64,000 nucleotides of DNA, taken from positions 7,508,779-7,572,778 of the forward strand of contig JAJEKV010000059.1 of the NCBI GenBank assembly GCA_021234155.1, read 5' to 3'. Shown in pieces: positions 13,330 to 24,897 of the stretch (position 1 is its first letter; every line of letters starts with the position of its first letter). The notes below the pieces were generated by a model. The model was not told the DNA's origin. It saw nothing but the letters and a program-made list of their open reading frames with translations, and made no database searches. This stretch comes from Isoetes taiwanensis (taxonomy: Eukaryota; Streptophyta; Lycopodiopsida; Isoetales; Isoetaceae). The position numbers and the translations under genes were made by a program.

Positions 13330-14730
13330 CCACCATCCCACAGGCTCAAATGTTACGCCACCACCACAACCACCTCCTCATATGCCATTTCGCACAGGGA
13401 CTAAAAAGACCACCACCACATAACCCATTACAAACATCATTGAGGCTGGGACGAGCAGCATTGAGACCCCCCAACCAATGCGATTAGGGCCACAAGGAGC
13501 TCCCCATCCTGAGTCCTGGATGTCACCCCCCGCTGGGTCAACAAAGACCAGGAGCAAGGTCAACAAATACCACCATCAGGGCAAGCACAAAGAAGACCAG
13601 GGCAAGGTCAACAACCACCACCTTCAGGGCAAGCACAAAGAAGACCAGGGCAAGTTCAACAAAGACCACCATCGTCACAAGCACCATGAAAGACCCACAA
13701 GTTCAACCAAGACCACCACCACAAAGAAGACCAGGGCAACTTCAACAAAGACCACCACCATCACAAGCACAATACAATCTATATGGCAGCAACAAAGACC
13801 ACCACCCTCGCAAGCACAAAGAGGTGATAATTACAATTTATATGGGGAGGAACCTACTGCAGTACATCAGGGCATGCAGCTCCTGAACCTGCCCCAATAG
13901 TACAATCTGGAGGATCATGGTTGGGACCCCTGTGGCCAGTTGCATAACTTTCCTCCTCAAAGGCAGCAAGTATGCCAACATTGTCAGGGGCAGCCTGGTT
14001 TCAATACCTTCCTGGACAGATAGGTGTTCCAACAATCCCATCACCATTTTCACAACTCCTGGACAGATGGGGTCCAACATTCCATCACCATTTTCACAGC
14101 TTTGGCCTCAACCAATTGTTCTGCCTCCAGCCTCAGCCATGTTCTGTCTCAGCCTCAGCCTCAGCCACTTGTTCTGCCTCAGCCTCAGCCAATTATTTTG
14201 TCTCAACCACCTCCACCACCTCCACCACCAGTTATTTACCCAATCGTTTTGCCTCAGGCACCACCACCAACCATTCATTTTTCCGCAACAAGCATGCATG
14301 CATCAACAAAGCAAACTTTCCGGGAACCCAGTGTCTAGCAAATCAACAAGGGATGCCTACAATTGTAAATAATTTCTCACCAACACTAGGGCAATCCTTT
14401 CAGCCTCCCTATCCAGGACAAACTCAAGGAGGTTTTGCACCCTCACCATCTGTAGTTAGTGGAGTACCATTTAGTGGTCAACAGTTTCAACCAGTTTATG
14501 GAAACAAACCTCAGCCACCGCCAAATTACATGACATCTCAACCTGGTAATGTTGGTACTCTGCAGTCATTTGATCAAGGGACAGGAAATAGAAGGGGTCA
14601 AACAGTTTCACCATCTCTGCAAGTCCAAACTCCTGCGGAAAACAAGTTTATCAGCTCAGATGCCACAAGGAACAGCTCCTGGACCTCTAGTTCCAAGTAC
14701 AACTTGAAGGCCAGTTTCTCTTCAGGATGA
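13330..14730 (+). repeat. Pro/Gln-rich coding repeats with many frame changes
   Basis: One frame gives repeated RRPGQ.QQRPPPSGQAQ units (about 13560-13800) and further on IPSPFSQL, PQPQPLVLPQPQP and PPPPPPPPV (about 14030-14250). The frame that carries the repeat shifts several times, for example near 13685, 13900 and 14060. Each neighbouring frame is a His/Thr- or Ser-rich shadow. After 14340 a single frame reads through a Gln/Pro/Ser-rich tail to a TGA at 14728. The pattern is that of a decayed proline-rich domain. Confidence 0.6.
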
Positions 14731-14899
14731 AAGATCCTCAGAGTCTTGGGAGTCCGTTATTAGAAAAAGGTTCAAAGGGTTGCAGACAGACGGAGATTCA
14801 AGATGGTAAAATGCCAATGAGTAGCAGCCAAGCAGCATCCTTCCCAAATTTTGCTTACCTGAGGCACTTCATGTGAATGGTCTTGTTTCGCGCTGCCAG

Positions 14900-15715
14900 C
14901 CAGTGGGAATGGAGTTTTATGATCTAGAGCCAGGGTGTAGAAAGCGAGGCGATGGTTCCAATTGCACATGGGAGGCTAACAGAAGAGGTACATACACTTC
15001 TATTTTTTGTGTCAAATGTCACGGCGTTAATTGTTGATAATTGTCAATCCTGTGATTAAATTTTTAATGCAACAGGGTTTCTATAGGTCATCAGTCCATT
15101 TTTTAAGTGTATTTGTCCGCTGCATGCATGTGTTTCTTTTCTTTCTTATAAACTTTCTTTCTTAATAGTAGCTATTGCAAGCAAAATTTAAGTAATTTAA
15201 TTCATGTAGGTTCCCGGATTAGATAATAGAGGGCTTATTTATGTAATACACAGCTTATGAGATTAGTAACAGGGGAACTTTCATCAACAGGCACACAAAT
15301 GGAAGAGACAGGCATTACCAAAGGGACCATCATTTGTGAAAACATTCTCCAGGGCAAAAAAAAAGCACAGAGGTTCAAATACAAAGATATACCACCGTGG
15401 ATGAATATGATGAGATCTCAGAAGCAGCAGGAGAGAACGAGAGGAGTTTTGCCAGGAGAGATGAAGAGCAGAGCATTTCTTCACCTCATATGCCTAACAA
15501 ATCGAAAGAGTTCGCGGGAGATATGAAGGACAGCATTTCTTCACCGGCCCAATGTCCATTATACCAGCCAAGAAAAGCCGAAAGGAAGAGACCTTTTGCT
15601 AGAAGACGCACCTTGGAGATGCATCAGGCAAATGAAATGATCCAGAATGCAGCCGGATCGCTTTGCACAGGGCATTGTATCATACAAAGCGGGGATGGTG
15701 GTAAATATGTTTTTT
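14900..15715 (+). pseudogene. Short Cys- and Lys/Arg-rich exon-like blocks
   Basis: At about 14911-14988 an open frame reads EFYDLEPGCRKRGDGSNCTW and ends before GTACAT. At 15290-15715, after a TCAACAG acceptor, two overlapping frames read basic and acidic serine-rich sequence, including KAERKRPFARRRTLEMHQAN, with a one-base slip in the A-run near 15357-15365 that would connect them. No family is recognised. They sit between the Pro-rich and RPPG-repeat blocks and are probably exons of the same broken gene. Confidence 0.3.
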
Positions 15716-16699
15716 GATGGGGATAAGTATGATTCAGAAGAGGAGGTAACTCACCAATGTCTTGCCTCTATTTTGGATTATGAAATGGTTTGTTTGAATA
15801 TTTTCTGAATATTAGAGAAATTTGGGTCAAGTAACCTAAAAAGAGTATACGGAGAAGCATCCCCCTCAAATCTTCATTATATGCTTGATGTATAGGCTAG
15901 TATCATTGACTTAGCCTCCATATTAACATATAACCTGCATTTTGCTTCTCTCTTTTCCTCCTCATTTATATAGAACTGCATATGAACATAGATTAATCAC
16001 ATTCAATTCTTTTACCTTCTGCATACATTTAACAGCAGTCTCAGCTTGAATATCTGCTCTGTTCAACATAAGACACTCATGCTATTAAAAATATAACTGT
16101 AAATAGATAACTGCACAAATGGAACGACTAAAGCTTGAAGATTGGTTATTCTATTGATAACTTGTGCATGAGGCGTGAAACTGGAGCAATGTACTTTTAT
16201 TTTCTACCTGATACCTTCATCTCTAGGCAAACGAAGTCTTCATATACTCTGCATTGATCTATTGTCTATGGCATATGAAGACATTTTGTTGTTATTGACT
16301 CACATTTAACAGTCTATTTCCCAGCGCCTCTTTTACACCCTTGCAGAAAGATTTGAAGGGCTCAGATGAAAAGGAAGAGGCTTAAGAAAGAACTACACAT
16401 GCACCTGAAAAGCAACCAGATGGCAGATTAAATGATGACCAGAATGATGCAGATATGCTGCTCCTGGATTGGGAAGAGCTGGAATAGCATGGCAGATCCC
16501 ATCTGATGCTCCAGCCAGAACTCCACCTGCTTTCAGAACAAGAATAAGCACAAAACCATATTCAAATGCTAGGATCCGACTATCACTTGGTCCCAGAATG
16601 GAAAAACGTTAGGTGCTGCAAAGGCCACCACCACCTAGAACTCCTGAAATGGCAACGCAGAGGTTACCTGCACCTGATATGGAAGAGGCCGGGAGTAGC

Positions 16700-17520
16700 T
16701 TCACAGAGTGCAGCGGGCACCTGTGATGGGAGGATTTCCCTGAACAGCATTAGCTTCTGGAAGTGAAAAGAGCTCTTGGAGCAGCCTCTCAGCTCCTGTG
16801 CACGGGAAGACCTCCTGGAGTACCATCACAGAGGCCATCGCCACCTTTGATGGGAAGATTTCATGGAACAGCATTAGCTCCTGGAAGTGAAAGAGAACCT
16901 GGAGCAGCATCAGGCTCCTATAAGGGGAAGACCTCCTGGAGCAGCATCACAGAGGCCACTGCCACCCGCGATGGGAGGATTTCCTGGAAAGCGTTAGCTC
17001 TTGGAAGTGAAAAGACCTCTAGGAGCAGCATCAGCTCCTATAAGGGAAGACCTCCTGGAGTAGCATCACAGAGGCCACTGTTACCTGGAGGGAAGTCCTC
17101 CTGGAGTGCCATCACAGAGGCCACTGTTACCTGAAGGGAAGAGCTCCTGGAGCAGCATCAGGTCCCGGAAGGGGAAGAGCTTCTGGAGTAGCATCACAGA
17201 GGCCACAGGGCACCTGGAAGAGGAAGAGCTCCTGGAGCACCGCCGCTCCCTCACCTCTTATCGGAAGATCTCCTGAAGTAGCATTGCAGAGACCAGAACC
17301 TGCTTCTGGAGTAGCATTACAAGACCAATACCTGCATCCAAAGTGGCAAAGACTCTTTGGAGTGCCATACTTGAATCGGCAGGAGGGGAATGCATTAGGT
17401 ACACAAAAGCCATTGCATAAGCAGGTTCCTGGCGCTAGTTTATTTTGGCGGCCTCAATTAGCAAAAGTAGAAGCAGCACAGATTTCATCTGAAGCTTTGG
17501 GCATCCAGAATGCCCAGAAT
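16700..17520 (+). repeat. Degenerate RGRPPG..SQRP coding repeat array
   Basis: The DNA repeats a unit around CCTCCTGGAGYAGCATCACAG at least eight times (for example near 16811, 16930, 17048, 17096, 17142, 17177, 17232 and 17270). The Pro/Gly/Arg frame reads RGRPPGAASQRPLPP and similar. Unit length varies and the frame changes between units, so no continuous protein results. It resembles a disordered Pro/Gly-rich repeat domain that expanded by slippage and then decayed. Confidence 0.55.
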
Positions 17521-17559
17521 TGATGGGGCTACAACCAAATGAATTAAAGGGACCTTCAA

Positions 17560-19770
17560 ACTGCATACATGGAACATGATCAGCTGGCACAAATCAATGA
17601 CCTGAAGATGGATGAAGAGGGCCTATCTCTGCAGGCGGGTAAGGGCATTCATAAGTTCTTTCCGCCAGAGCATATGGAATTGGAACAAGAAGGAATGTTT
17701 AGGGATTAGAGGAACTTGAAACTACATATGTAGAATGTAGGGACACCTGCTAGTGAACAAACTGATGAGCTAGAGATGGATGATCTGCAGCCAAGTAGTA
17801 GCCTTCATGAGTTCTCAGGGCTACAGACAGCAGATGATCAGGTTATTGAAAACCTAGGAATGGAACATCATATGTGGGATGGAGAACATGGACTGATTCC
17901 TGTCAAAGAAAATAACATGGAGGAATTTGACGAGCTGGAGAGAAGAGCATGCAACAAAGTAGTAACCTTCATGAGTTCTCCTCATGGATGCACTCAGATG
18001 ACAACACACTATTCAACCACGACATCAGACAATCATCCCATGCCCACAGCATCGATGGCTCAGGAATTTACAGTCTGGACATAAACAATGTTGCTTCTCC
18101 CTTGACAGGGGTTGGCACGTGGAAGGGAGAAGATGACAAAGCAGAGGTATTTTTCAATCAAAACGATAACATGGTACAATTACATAAGCTAGAAATGGAT
18201 GAAAAGGTTATATCTGGGGATGACATGTGGAAGGGAGAAGATGACAACGCCGATGTGTTTTTTAATCAAAATGATGAGATGGCTCAATGTGATGAGATGG
18301 AAAGGCATGAAGAGATTCTATCAGAGGGTGACATGTGGAAGGACAAAAGCAGAGGTATTCTTTAATGAATATGATAACATGGCACAAAGGGATGAAGAGA
18401 TTCCATCTGGGTATGACATGTGGAAGGGAGAAGATGACAAAGCAGAGGTGTTTTTCGATTATGATAACATGGCACAATTTGATGAGCTGGAAACAGGTGA
18501 AGAGGTTCCATCTGGATATGACTTGTGGAAGGGAGAAGATGGCCAAGCAGAGGTATTTTTCGATCAAAATGATAACATGGTACAATTTGATGAGCTGGAA
18601 AGGGATGAAGAGAATCAAACTGGATATGAAACGTGGAAGGGAGAAGAAGAACAAGCAGAGGTAATTTTAGATCAAAATGATAGCATGGCACAATTTGATG
18701 AGCTGGAAAGGGATGAAGAGATTCTATCTGTACAATCTGCCTCATATGTACACTCAGATGACAATACAATACATGATCATGATGCTTCAGCCTTGACAGG
18801 ACAGGATACATGGGAGACAGGTACTGAAGCAGCTGAAAGTGACAATATGGCACAAATCGACATGCTTGGGTTTGAGGAAGAGGTACCATTGGTGCAGACA
18901 ACCAAGAACCTTAATGACTTCTCCTCATGGATGTATATGCATGACAATATGGTGTCTGACCATGAGGATTCAGTTTTGACAGTGCATGAATGGGAGAAAG
19001 GTGCTAAAGCGGCAGTATCTTCTATTGAAAGTGGAAACATGGAACAAATCAATGCATGGGAGGAAGAGGTTCTACCTGTGCAGTCATATGGGAATACATC
19101 ACCTGAGCATGGTTACTCAGTTTTGGAAAGGGAAGAAGAAAGTGCTACATCAGGATTAATGATGAGCGAAGGTAACAATATGGCACAAGCTACTTCAGGA
19201 TTAATGGTGAGCGAAGGTAACAATATGACGCAAGTTGATGAGCTGGAGAATGATGAAGGGATTCCACCTGTGCAGTCAAGTAACAGCTGCCATGAGTCCT
19301 CCTCCTGGCTAGAATCAGATGACAACACAAATAACTATGCTGCAGAGACTCAAAAGTCTGATAGCTCAGGAATCTACAGTTTGGAAATAGCCGACAATCA
19401 TCATTTGGTTCCAGCTGGACATGGTGTAGCAATAGGAGACATTACGGAAGACAATGACTATATGTTTAACCGCCATAATGATGGCCCTGGTTCTTTTAAG
19501 CAAGGAAATTGGAATGGTTTTATTTCTCCAGCGCATGATGGAAACACCGCACCCTATGTAAAGCTAGAGATGCAACATCAGCAAGAGCAAGGTTATGGTG
19601 ATGATTCTATGAAAGATATGAGTGCAGTTGGTTCTCCTATGCTTTCTCAAGTTCAAGAAAGAGATCCAACAGAAGATGAGGAATCAAGTGAAGACAATGG
19701 AAGCTTAGACATGAAAGGAAAATCGTGGACATATTGGCTAGTTCTCGTATCGGCTCTAATTTTAATGTGA
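17560..19770 (+). pseudogene. Acidic tandem-repeat domain (36-residue units)
   Basis: Between about 18108 and 18730 there are about six 108-bp units, each reading like G-DMWKGEDDKAEVFF followed by NDNMAQFDELERDEE. More degenerate units, with motifs such as VQSS.LHEFSSWMHSDDN, continue on both sides to 19.4 kb. The protein is strongly acidic and probably disordered. Frame changes occur near 17945 and near 18340. At the second, an extra A in ACAAAAGC replaces the ACAAAGC seen in sister units, so this is a one-base slip. From there to 19767 the frame is open. The end of the block reads SWTYWLVLVSALILM, the first half of a membrane helix, and meets TGA at 19768-19770. Confidence 0.65.
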
Positions 19771-20229
19771 TTTTCCAGCATTATGATATTTTGCTTCATC
19801 AGCACTTCAAAGAAACCAAGGATCCATGTAGATTCAATTTCTGTCCAGAGATTTCAGAATGACAATATTAATGATATGGCATTAGACTTAGCAATTGTTT
19901 TGTCAATGCCAAACATCAAGAGCTCCAAGTTTAAATTTGAAGGTGGCATGAGTTACATTTTTTTCAATAGCTCAAAGGTTGGAGAAGCCATTGTTCCCCT
20001 CCCATCTATGAAAACAAATAGCTTTAGGAGCGTTGTTTCCTATGGTCTGTATTTAGCTTCGTCTCCAACTGATTTTCAAGTGGACCTCATGAGTGGATAT
20101 GTGTTATTTTCCACTCATACATGTCTGTATGGGTCTTTTACAGTTCTCAATCTGGTCAGGAAACGCTTTTCATCATCTGTTGATTGTAAACTGGATATAT
20201 CTTCTCGGTTCACTTATCAATGTGGCTGA
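19771..20229 (+). pseudogene. LEA_2 / NDR1-HIN1-like domain, cut from its N-terminus by TGA
   Basis: This block continues in the same frame as the acidic repeats. It begins FSSIMIFCFIST (second half of a membrane helix), then KKPRIHVDSISVQ, the usual start of an LEA_2 domain just outside the membrane. A beta-rich stretch with FEGGMSYIFFNSSKVGEA and a conserved hydrophobic pattern follows, ending FTYQCG and TGA. Length from the helix to the end is about 150 residues, normal for this family. In plants such proteins are membrane-anchored and linked to stress and defence. The only lesion here is TGA at 19768, inside the helix. An internal ATG at 19783 gives an open frame, but it lacks half the anchor. 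Confidence 0.65.
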
Positions 20230-22460
20230 TATGGGTCGTAGAGTTCTAAGGTCCAACAGGCAGGTGATGAAGATTGCATAGTCTTGAACATAATGAAATT
20301 TCCACTGAAAGAGGAGCATGCACCGGCTATGGTATATTCCTCGTCTTCTATGTACCCCTAAAGCAGGTCTAAGATCTTACCTGTTTTAATTATCGTTCAG
20401 TAAAGGAGCCACAGTGGCAACATTCATTGCGATAAAGATTCATGGATGCTCACTCTGAGGTAAGTAAGTCCCTTTAACGTGGACCTTAGTAAATTGCTGA
20501 CTGTGCAAAAATATAGTAGGTAATAAATTGTAGTTAATAGAAAATACTGAAAGACCTAAATTGGATGATTTGAAGCTCAACTATATGGTAAAATGAACAT
20601 TCTTTTTGTTCTACTGTAGATCCGCTCTAATAATGTCAGTAGAAAAAAGGGGCAGCAGCCAGAATTATTGTTGCAGAATGCTTGCGTTCTATATAACAAT
20701 AGTGGCTTGTAGAATATAAAGGGGGAAGTAATGATGGTTCAAGTCCATCAATCTATCAAGAAAGTTTTAACTCCAGATAAATAATAAATATGCATATAGG
20801 GATTATATTTAGAAGTCAAGCTTTATGTTTTCAGGAAAAGATCTTCGCTCAAGGAATTTGTTTTTTGAAATTCCTCCTCTACAGAAAATTGGAGAGTGGA
20901 GAGAAGTTGGATTAGCGTGGTTTTTGCTAATAATTGGCAACTGTTCTCATGGAAAGGTTAGCAGTATTACCAAATTGCTACTCCATGTCTCAAATGGTTC
21001 TACATAATATCCAAATGAAATTAAGAATGGAACTTTATTCTTCCCCCTAATCGACTCTTGTTTTCAGATTTCAAGATATACAAATATTGTTCGTAACATT
21101 CAAAGTACAGGGCAATTCAGTAATCTTAAGACGTCTAGAAGTTTATATTGGCAATGATATCAGACAGATTTGCAAAATAGGATCTACTTGAGGAATTTTG
21201 AAACTGGATCAACGTCATTTTTGCTTTTAGTGTTGAATCCCATGTTTCTTTGGAGACCTTAACTGAAGTAAGTTTTGGAAAAATAATTCCTATTTCTAGT
21301 TCAAGGCAGGTTGTACTTACGCGTAGAATTATTCCAAGTCGGATTAACCACGAATCCCAGCATATTGATTTCTCATTTTATCTTGAAACTTCAATTTTTT
21401 TTACCATAACAATGTTGCCCAATTGACATCTTTCTATGTGTGAGGCAATGGTTTTTATGGGGACATATTTGTAATAATGTTGTCTGATTGACATCTTGGT
21501 ATGTGAGAGACAATTGTTTTGCTTGATTTGGTGACATATTTGTATAGAAAAATGTATAATGATGACGCTGGCATCATAGATTTGACCAATTGAAGGGTTT
21601 AATGTAAGGTCTTGCATGTTTTCTGGAAGATGAGATCTGAAGAGCAAATTAGTTGGAGGAGTTTGTGTATAGTTGGTCTGTTGAGCATCGTGGTTTGAAT
21701 TATGGTACGTACCGAAAAGCTAGTTAGGCCAAGTCTGTTGCTTTGGGCTGTGATGCTTTCTGATTTGCATCTCGTAAAAGGCTTGAGAGGGCTGCCGTTT
21801 TCATCTTTCTAGTTTGTGCTTGGTATTCTACTGGAGGCAACTAACCAATGGTTTTGGCAAATTACTGGGATTTTCCTTGTTAATATATGAGCAAAGACTT
21901 TGCAACTGCTATGAAAATGTGTCAACCCCCACATGGGGTCTCCCTTGTTTATTTTTGTTGTCGCTTTTGGATTGCCCCTGTGAAGGGGCAAATTCAAGCT
22001 AAAATCAATTGTTACATTTGAGACATCTTATGCTAAGAATTTGTATACTTATGTTTGCTATAGGCTGCAGAGGCAGCGCTAGCAAGCATGGAAATGACTC
22101 CAAGTTGATGCCTCAGATTTGCAGTGGTACAGGACTGGCCGATTGACAATGAGCAGATATTCCATTTCCATTACTAAATTCGCCCTTTGGAATTATGATG
22201 CCGTGGGTGAGGAGTGTTGACAATATATTGAGACTAGAGCGCCTAGAGCATCAGGAATAAAGTTTAGAATCAGGTCGGATTTGGGCATGCTTACTCCATT
22301 TTCTTTCAATGGATGAATGCTGAAAATGCAGGGTTTGATAATTAGATAGATCCAACTAGAGTCATCCAAATCTAAATCCAAATCAAATGAGGCGAGGCCT
22401 TGGTACCACATACAGTATATGGCAGAGTTCTTAGCCGGAAAATCAATTCTCACTAGATAT
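20230..22460. other. No gene seen
   Basis: AT-rich sequence downstream of the LEA_2 block. A short frame at 20825-21007 has no recognisable motif. Two similar blocks near 21405-21455 and 21475-21525 (TTGCCC/TCTGATTGACATCTT followed by GTGAGRCAAT) are a local degenerate duplication. Confidence 0.4.
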
Positions 22461-22468
22461 GATTTCTT

Positions 22469-22853
22469 GGATAATCTTACCCTGGATTGGGGGATGGGGA
22501 GGATGGCATCCCGGAGGACGTGTGATCCCGGAGGACGGGATCCCTTTACTGCGCAGTAACTGCGTAAAAAACTGAACCCTTATAGGGAAAATCAGGGAAG
22601 TTTTTGTGTGGCTTTTTCTTGCCCAATTCTCCGCCAAATCGGATGGCATCTATGCTAGGGTGGTCGGAATCTGTGGAAGGATAGGATCAGGTATCATCGG
22701 AGGAGGAAGGGGGGCGCGCATCGCAGCGATGGCGCTGCCCCAATCTGGCCAAAAAATGGACTGTGCAGTTAACGGTGGGACCCTGTCCTCCGAGATCACA
22801 AGTCCTCCGGGATCCTGTCCTTCGGGATCCCCCAATCCAGGGTAAGATTATCC
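22469..22853. mobile_element. Non-autonomous inverted-repeat element (MITE-like, about 385 bp)
   Basis: The left end GGATAATCTTACCCTGGATT is matched by its reverse complement at the right end (22834-22853). Complementarity continues inward for about 75 bp per arm, through GGAGGACG/CGTCCTCC-type words. The middle is GC-rich and has no transposase. No perfect target-site duplication is visible. GATTTCT occurs just outside the left end and 6 bp beyond the right end, which may be chance. Confidence 0.65.
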
Positions 22854-22859
22854 TGAGCC

Positions 22860-24890
22860 GATTTCTAGGTGAAAAACACACACCGTTAAAAAAAATGACA
22901 CCAAAAAGTTTTTAAACAACTAGATTGACATCAACTTGTAGTCCAATTAATATATTTGACTTTGCTAGCCATTATGACATTAAGATTTCACCATATCGAT
23001 AAAATAAACGAACTGAAACTGACATGTAACAAATACATTATGTGACCATCTCAATCTAACATGTAGCAAAATAATTAAGGGGTCCTAGGGGATAATTGTT
23101 TTAATTGTAGAAAGGCGCCCTGTCTCAAACTCATGGATTGAACAAAAGAATAAAACGAAAAAATGTAGGATTAATAAGAGAAATGTAGGATCACTTGTAG
23201 TATAATTTTATAAATTTGTCGCGATTTGTTGAAATCCATCTTTTTTGGATTTTATTGAAAATGTATAAGTGGTACAAGCCCTTATTAAAGAGCAAAAAAC
23301 ATGAGAACAACTACATAACATGCCAATTCAGTATTTTGATTAGGACTATCTCAATCTCTCCCCTGTTTGTTAGTACTGTGAGGGCCAATACTATCCCTTA
23401 CAATAGCACTGGCCAGAACCTCTTCCGAGCTACCAAGTGCTAGAGAAGATGTTTCCTCCCTTTGATGCACTAACATGCATGTGTAACACTTTCATCTTTA
23501 AAAAAAAAAATGGTTTTTCCTTCCTATATAAAGCAGTGTCCTATTTTTGTTCTCACCTATTTTCTTCCTTAAAAATTACCACAACATGACACATATGTGG
23601 ACTCATTTATTGTGGGCATTTATGGCGGACAATCATGACACCTATATAATCAATTTTTTTTGTTCTCACACATTACTTGGACGAGACACGTATACATGCT
23701 TATTTATTAGGGAGGATTTCGTGACGTTGACACCTCATTTATTACAGTGACGTCGACCTTTAGGCATTAAATGAAGCCGATGGACTGATTTATTGCAAAA
23801 GATTTACACGCCATGCCACTGCCAGGATCTGAAAGCCCTGTTTCCTTCATGGTTTCTCTTCTTGGGAGTGATTTCGCAAGATCTCATCTCAGATATTCTA
23901 CTTAATTCAAGCAAAAGATATTGTCTTTCAAAATTGACAGCAGTATTTTGAAATGGATTCGACTTGGATTTAGCAAAGATTTAGTTGGATCTAGCTTGGA
24001 TCAAAGCAGAACTGCCATGCTGTAAATTGTTTCGTGCAAATCTAAGCTTAAAATTGAAGCATTTCAAGGTTGATCCTTCAGGCGGATCTGGCTGCAATTG
24101 CCAGCTTGGCGACGCACTGGAGTTCGCTTTGCTGGCTGGCGATGCACTGGCCATTTACTGCATCAAACACCTTCCGGCTAGAAGAGCCAGAGCAAGCAAA
24201 AATAGCAACCTGTGATACAATTCGGCACCTTGTAGTTGCTTCGTACACCAGCATAGGCATGAGCAATGCAATTACTTTAAATTTCACATGTCTAGAACAA
24301 AACAATATTCAGTGGAGATATTTCACATGCCAAGGCCGCCGCGATAAATTTCACATGCCAAGGCCGCCGCGATAAATTTCTTGTATAAGATAAAGCAATT
24401 TATAATTCGCTTGTTTAAATTGCCACAACCAACTGTTATGCAAAGATCTCCAATTTGCTACTACACTCAGAGCCAAAATTTCCATGAAGATCCTCCCTCC
24501 GAAAGTAGAAAATATTCAAGTGACAAGTAGTAGAAGAATACTACCTAGCTACCACCACAAACACCTGGGTTCGAAATTAAGAACCAAGTGCAATCCATTT
24601 GCATCTAACTTCAGTAGCTTGTCCTCTACCAGTATTAAGCATACATACAATCGAAGCCTTCTGTCTCCTAAAGACATATTAATACACCTCTGTTTACAGT
24701 GTCATCTATAAAAAAGCTTCTTCTAATTGGGATAAAAGATCATGGGCCTATTACTGAAAACTCATCTAGAGAACACTACTTGTTTCACAATAGCACATGA
24801 AAAGTAGACATACCAAACTGATCCAGCTTAAGACATAACACATAGACACCAACTTCAACACTACATCTTTATTTAGATAGAAGTTACCAT
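22860..24890. other. No gene seen; one 28-bp tandem duplication
   Basis: AT-rich, with TATA-like and A-rich runs and no supported exon. The only notable structure is the exact 28-bp duplication at 24321-24376. Confidence 0.4.
24321..24376. repeat. Perfect 28-bp tandem duplication
   Basis: The 28-base unit beginning TTTCACATGCCAAGGCCGCC occurs twice head to tail without a mismatch (24321-24348 and 24349-24376). Its identity suggests a recent slippage event. Confidence 0.9.
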
Positions 24891-24897
24891 CGTCTAA

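Larger units (their letters stand above)
13330..20229 (+). pseudogene. Large low-complexity gene ending in an LEA_2 (NDR1/HIN1-like) domain, broken
   Basis: I group the following blocks as one degenerate gene by inference. It has a Pro/Gln-rich N-terminus (13.3-14.7 kb), small Cys/Lys/Arg-rich blocks (14.9-15.7 kb), RGRPPG..SQRP repeats (16.7-17.5 kb), an acidic 36-residue repeat domain (17.6-19.7 kb), a membrane helix, and a C-terminal LEA_2 domain. NDR1/HIN1-like proteins have a Pro-rich cytosolic N-terminus, one membrane helix and an LEA_2 domain, which fits this order, but this one would be unusually long. Frameshifts are frequent in the 5' half. The 3' part from about 18350 to 20229 is open apart from one TGA at 19768. 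Two separate adjacent genes cannot be excluded. Confidence 0.5.

Noticed and set aside
14108-14299. Trp-rich minus-strand frame
   Set aside because: It is the complement of the plus-strand proline/glutamine codons (CCA, CAG, CCT) and has no independent support.
18262-18901. Long minus-strand frames opposite the acidic repeats
   Set aside because: They are shadows of the plus-strand 108-bp repeat units. The plus strand has the protein-like pattern and leads into the LEA_2 domain.
19741-19778. A 38-bp intron that would remove the TGA in the membrane helix
   Set aside because: The GT and AG are present, but the length is below that of plant introns, and removal shifts the frame and destroys the helix.
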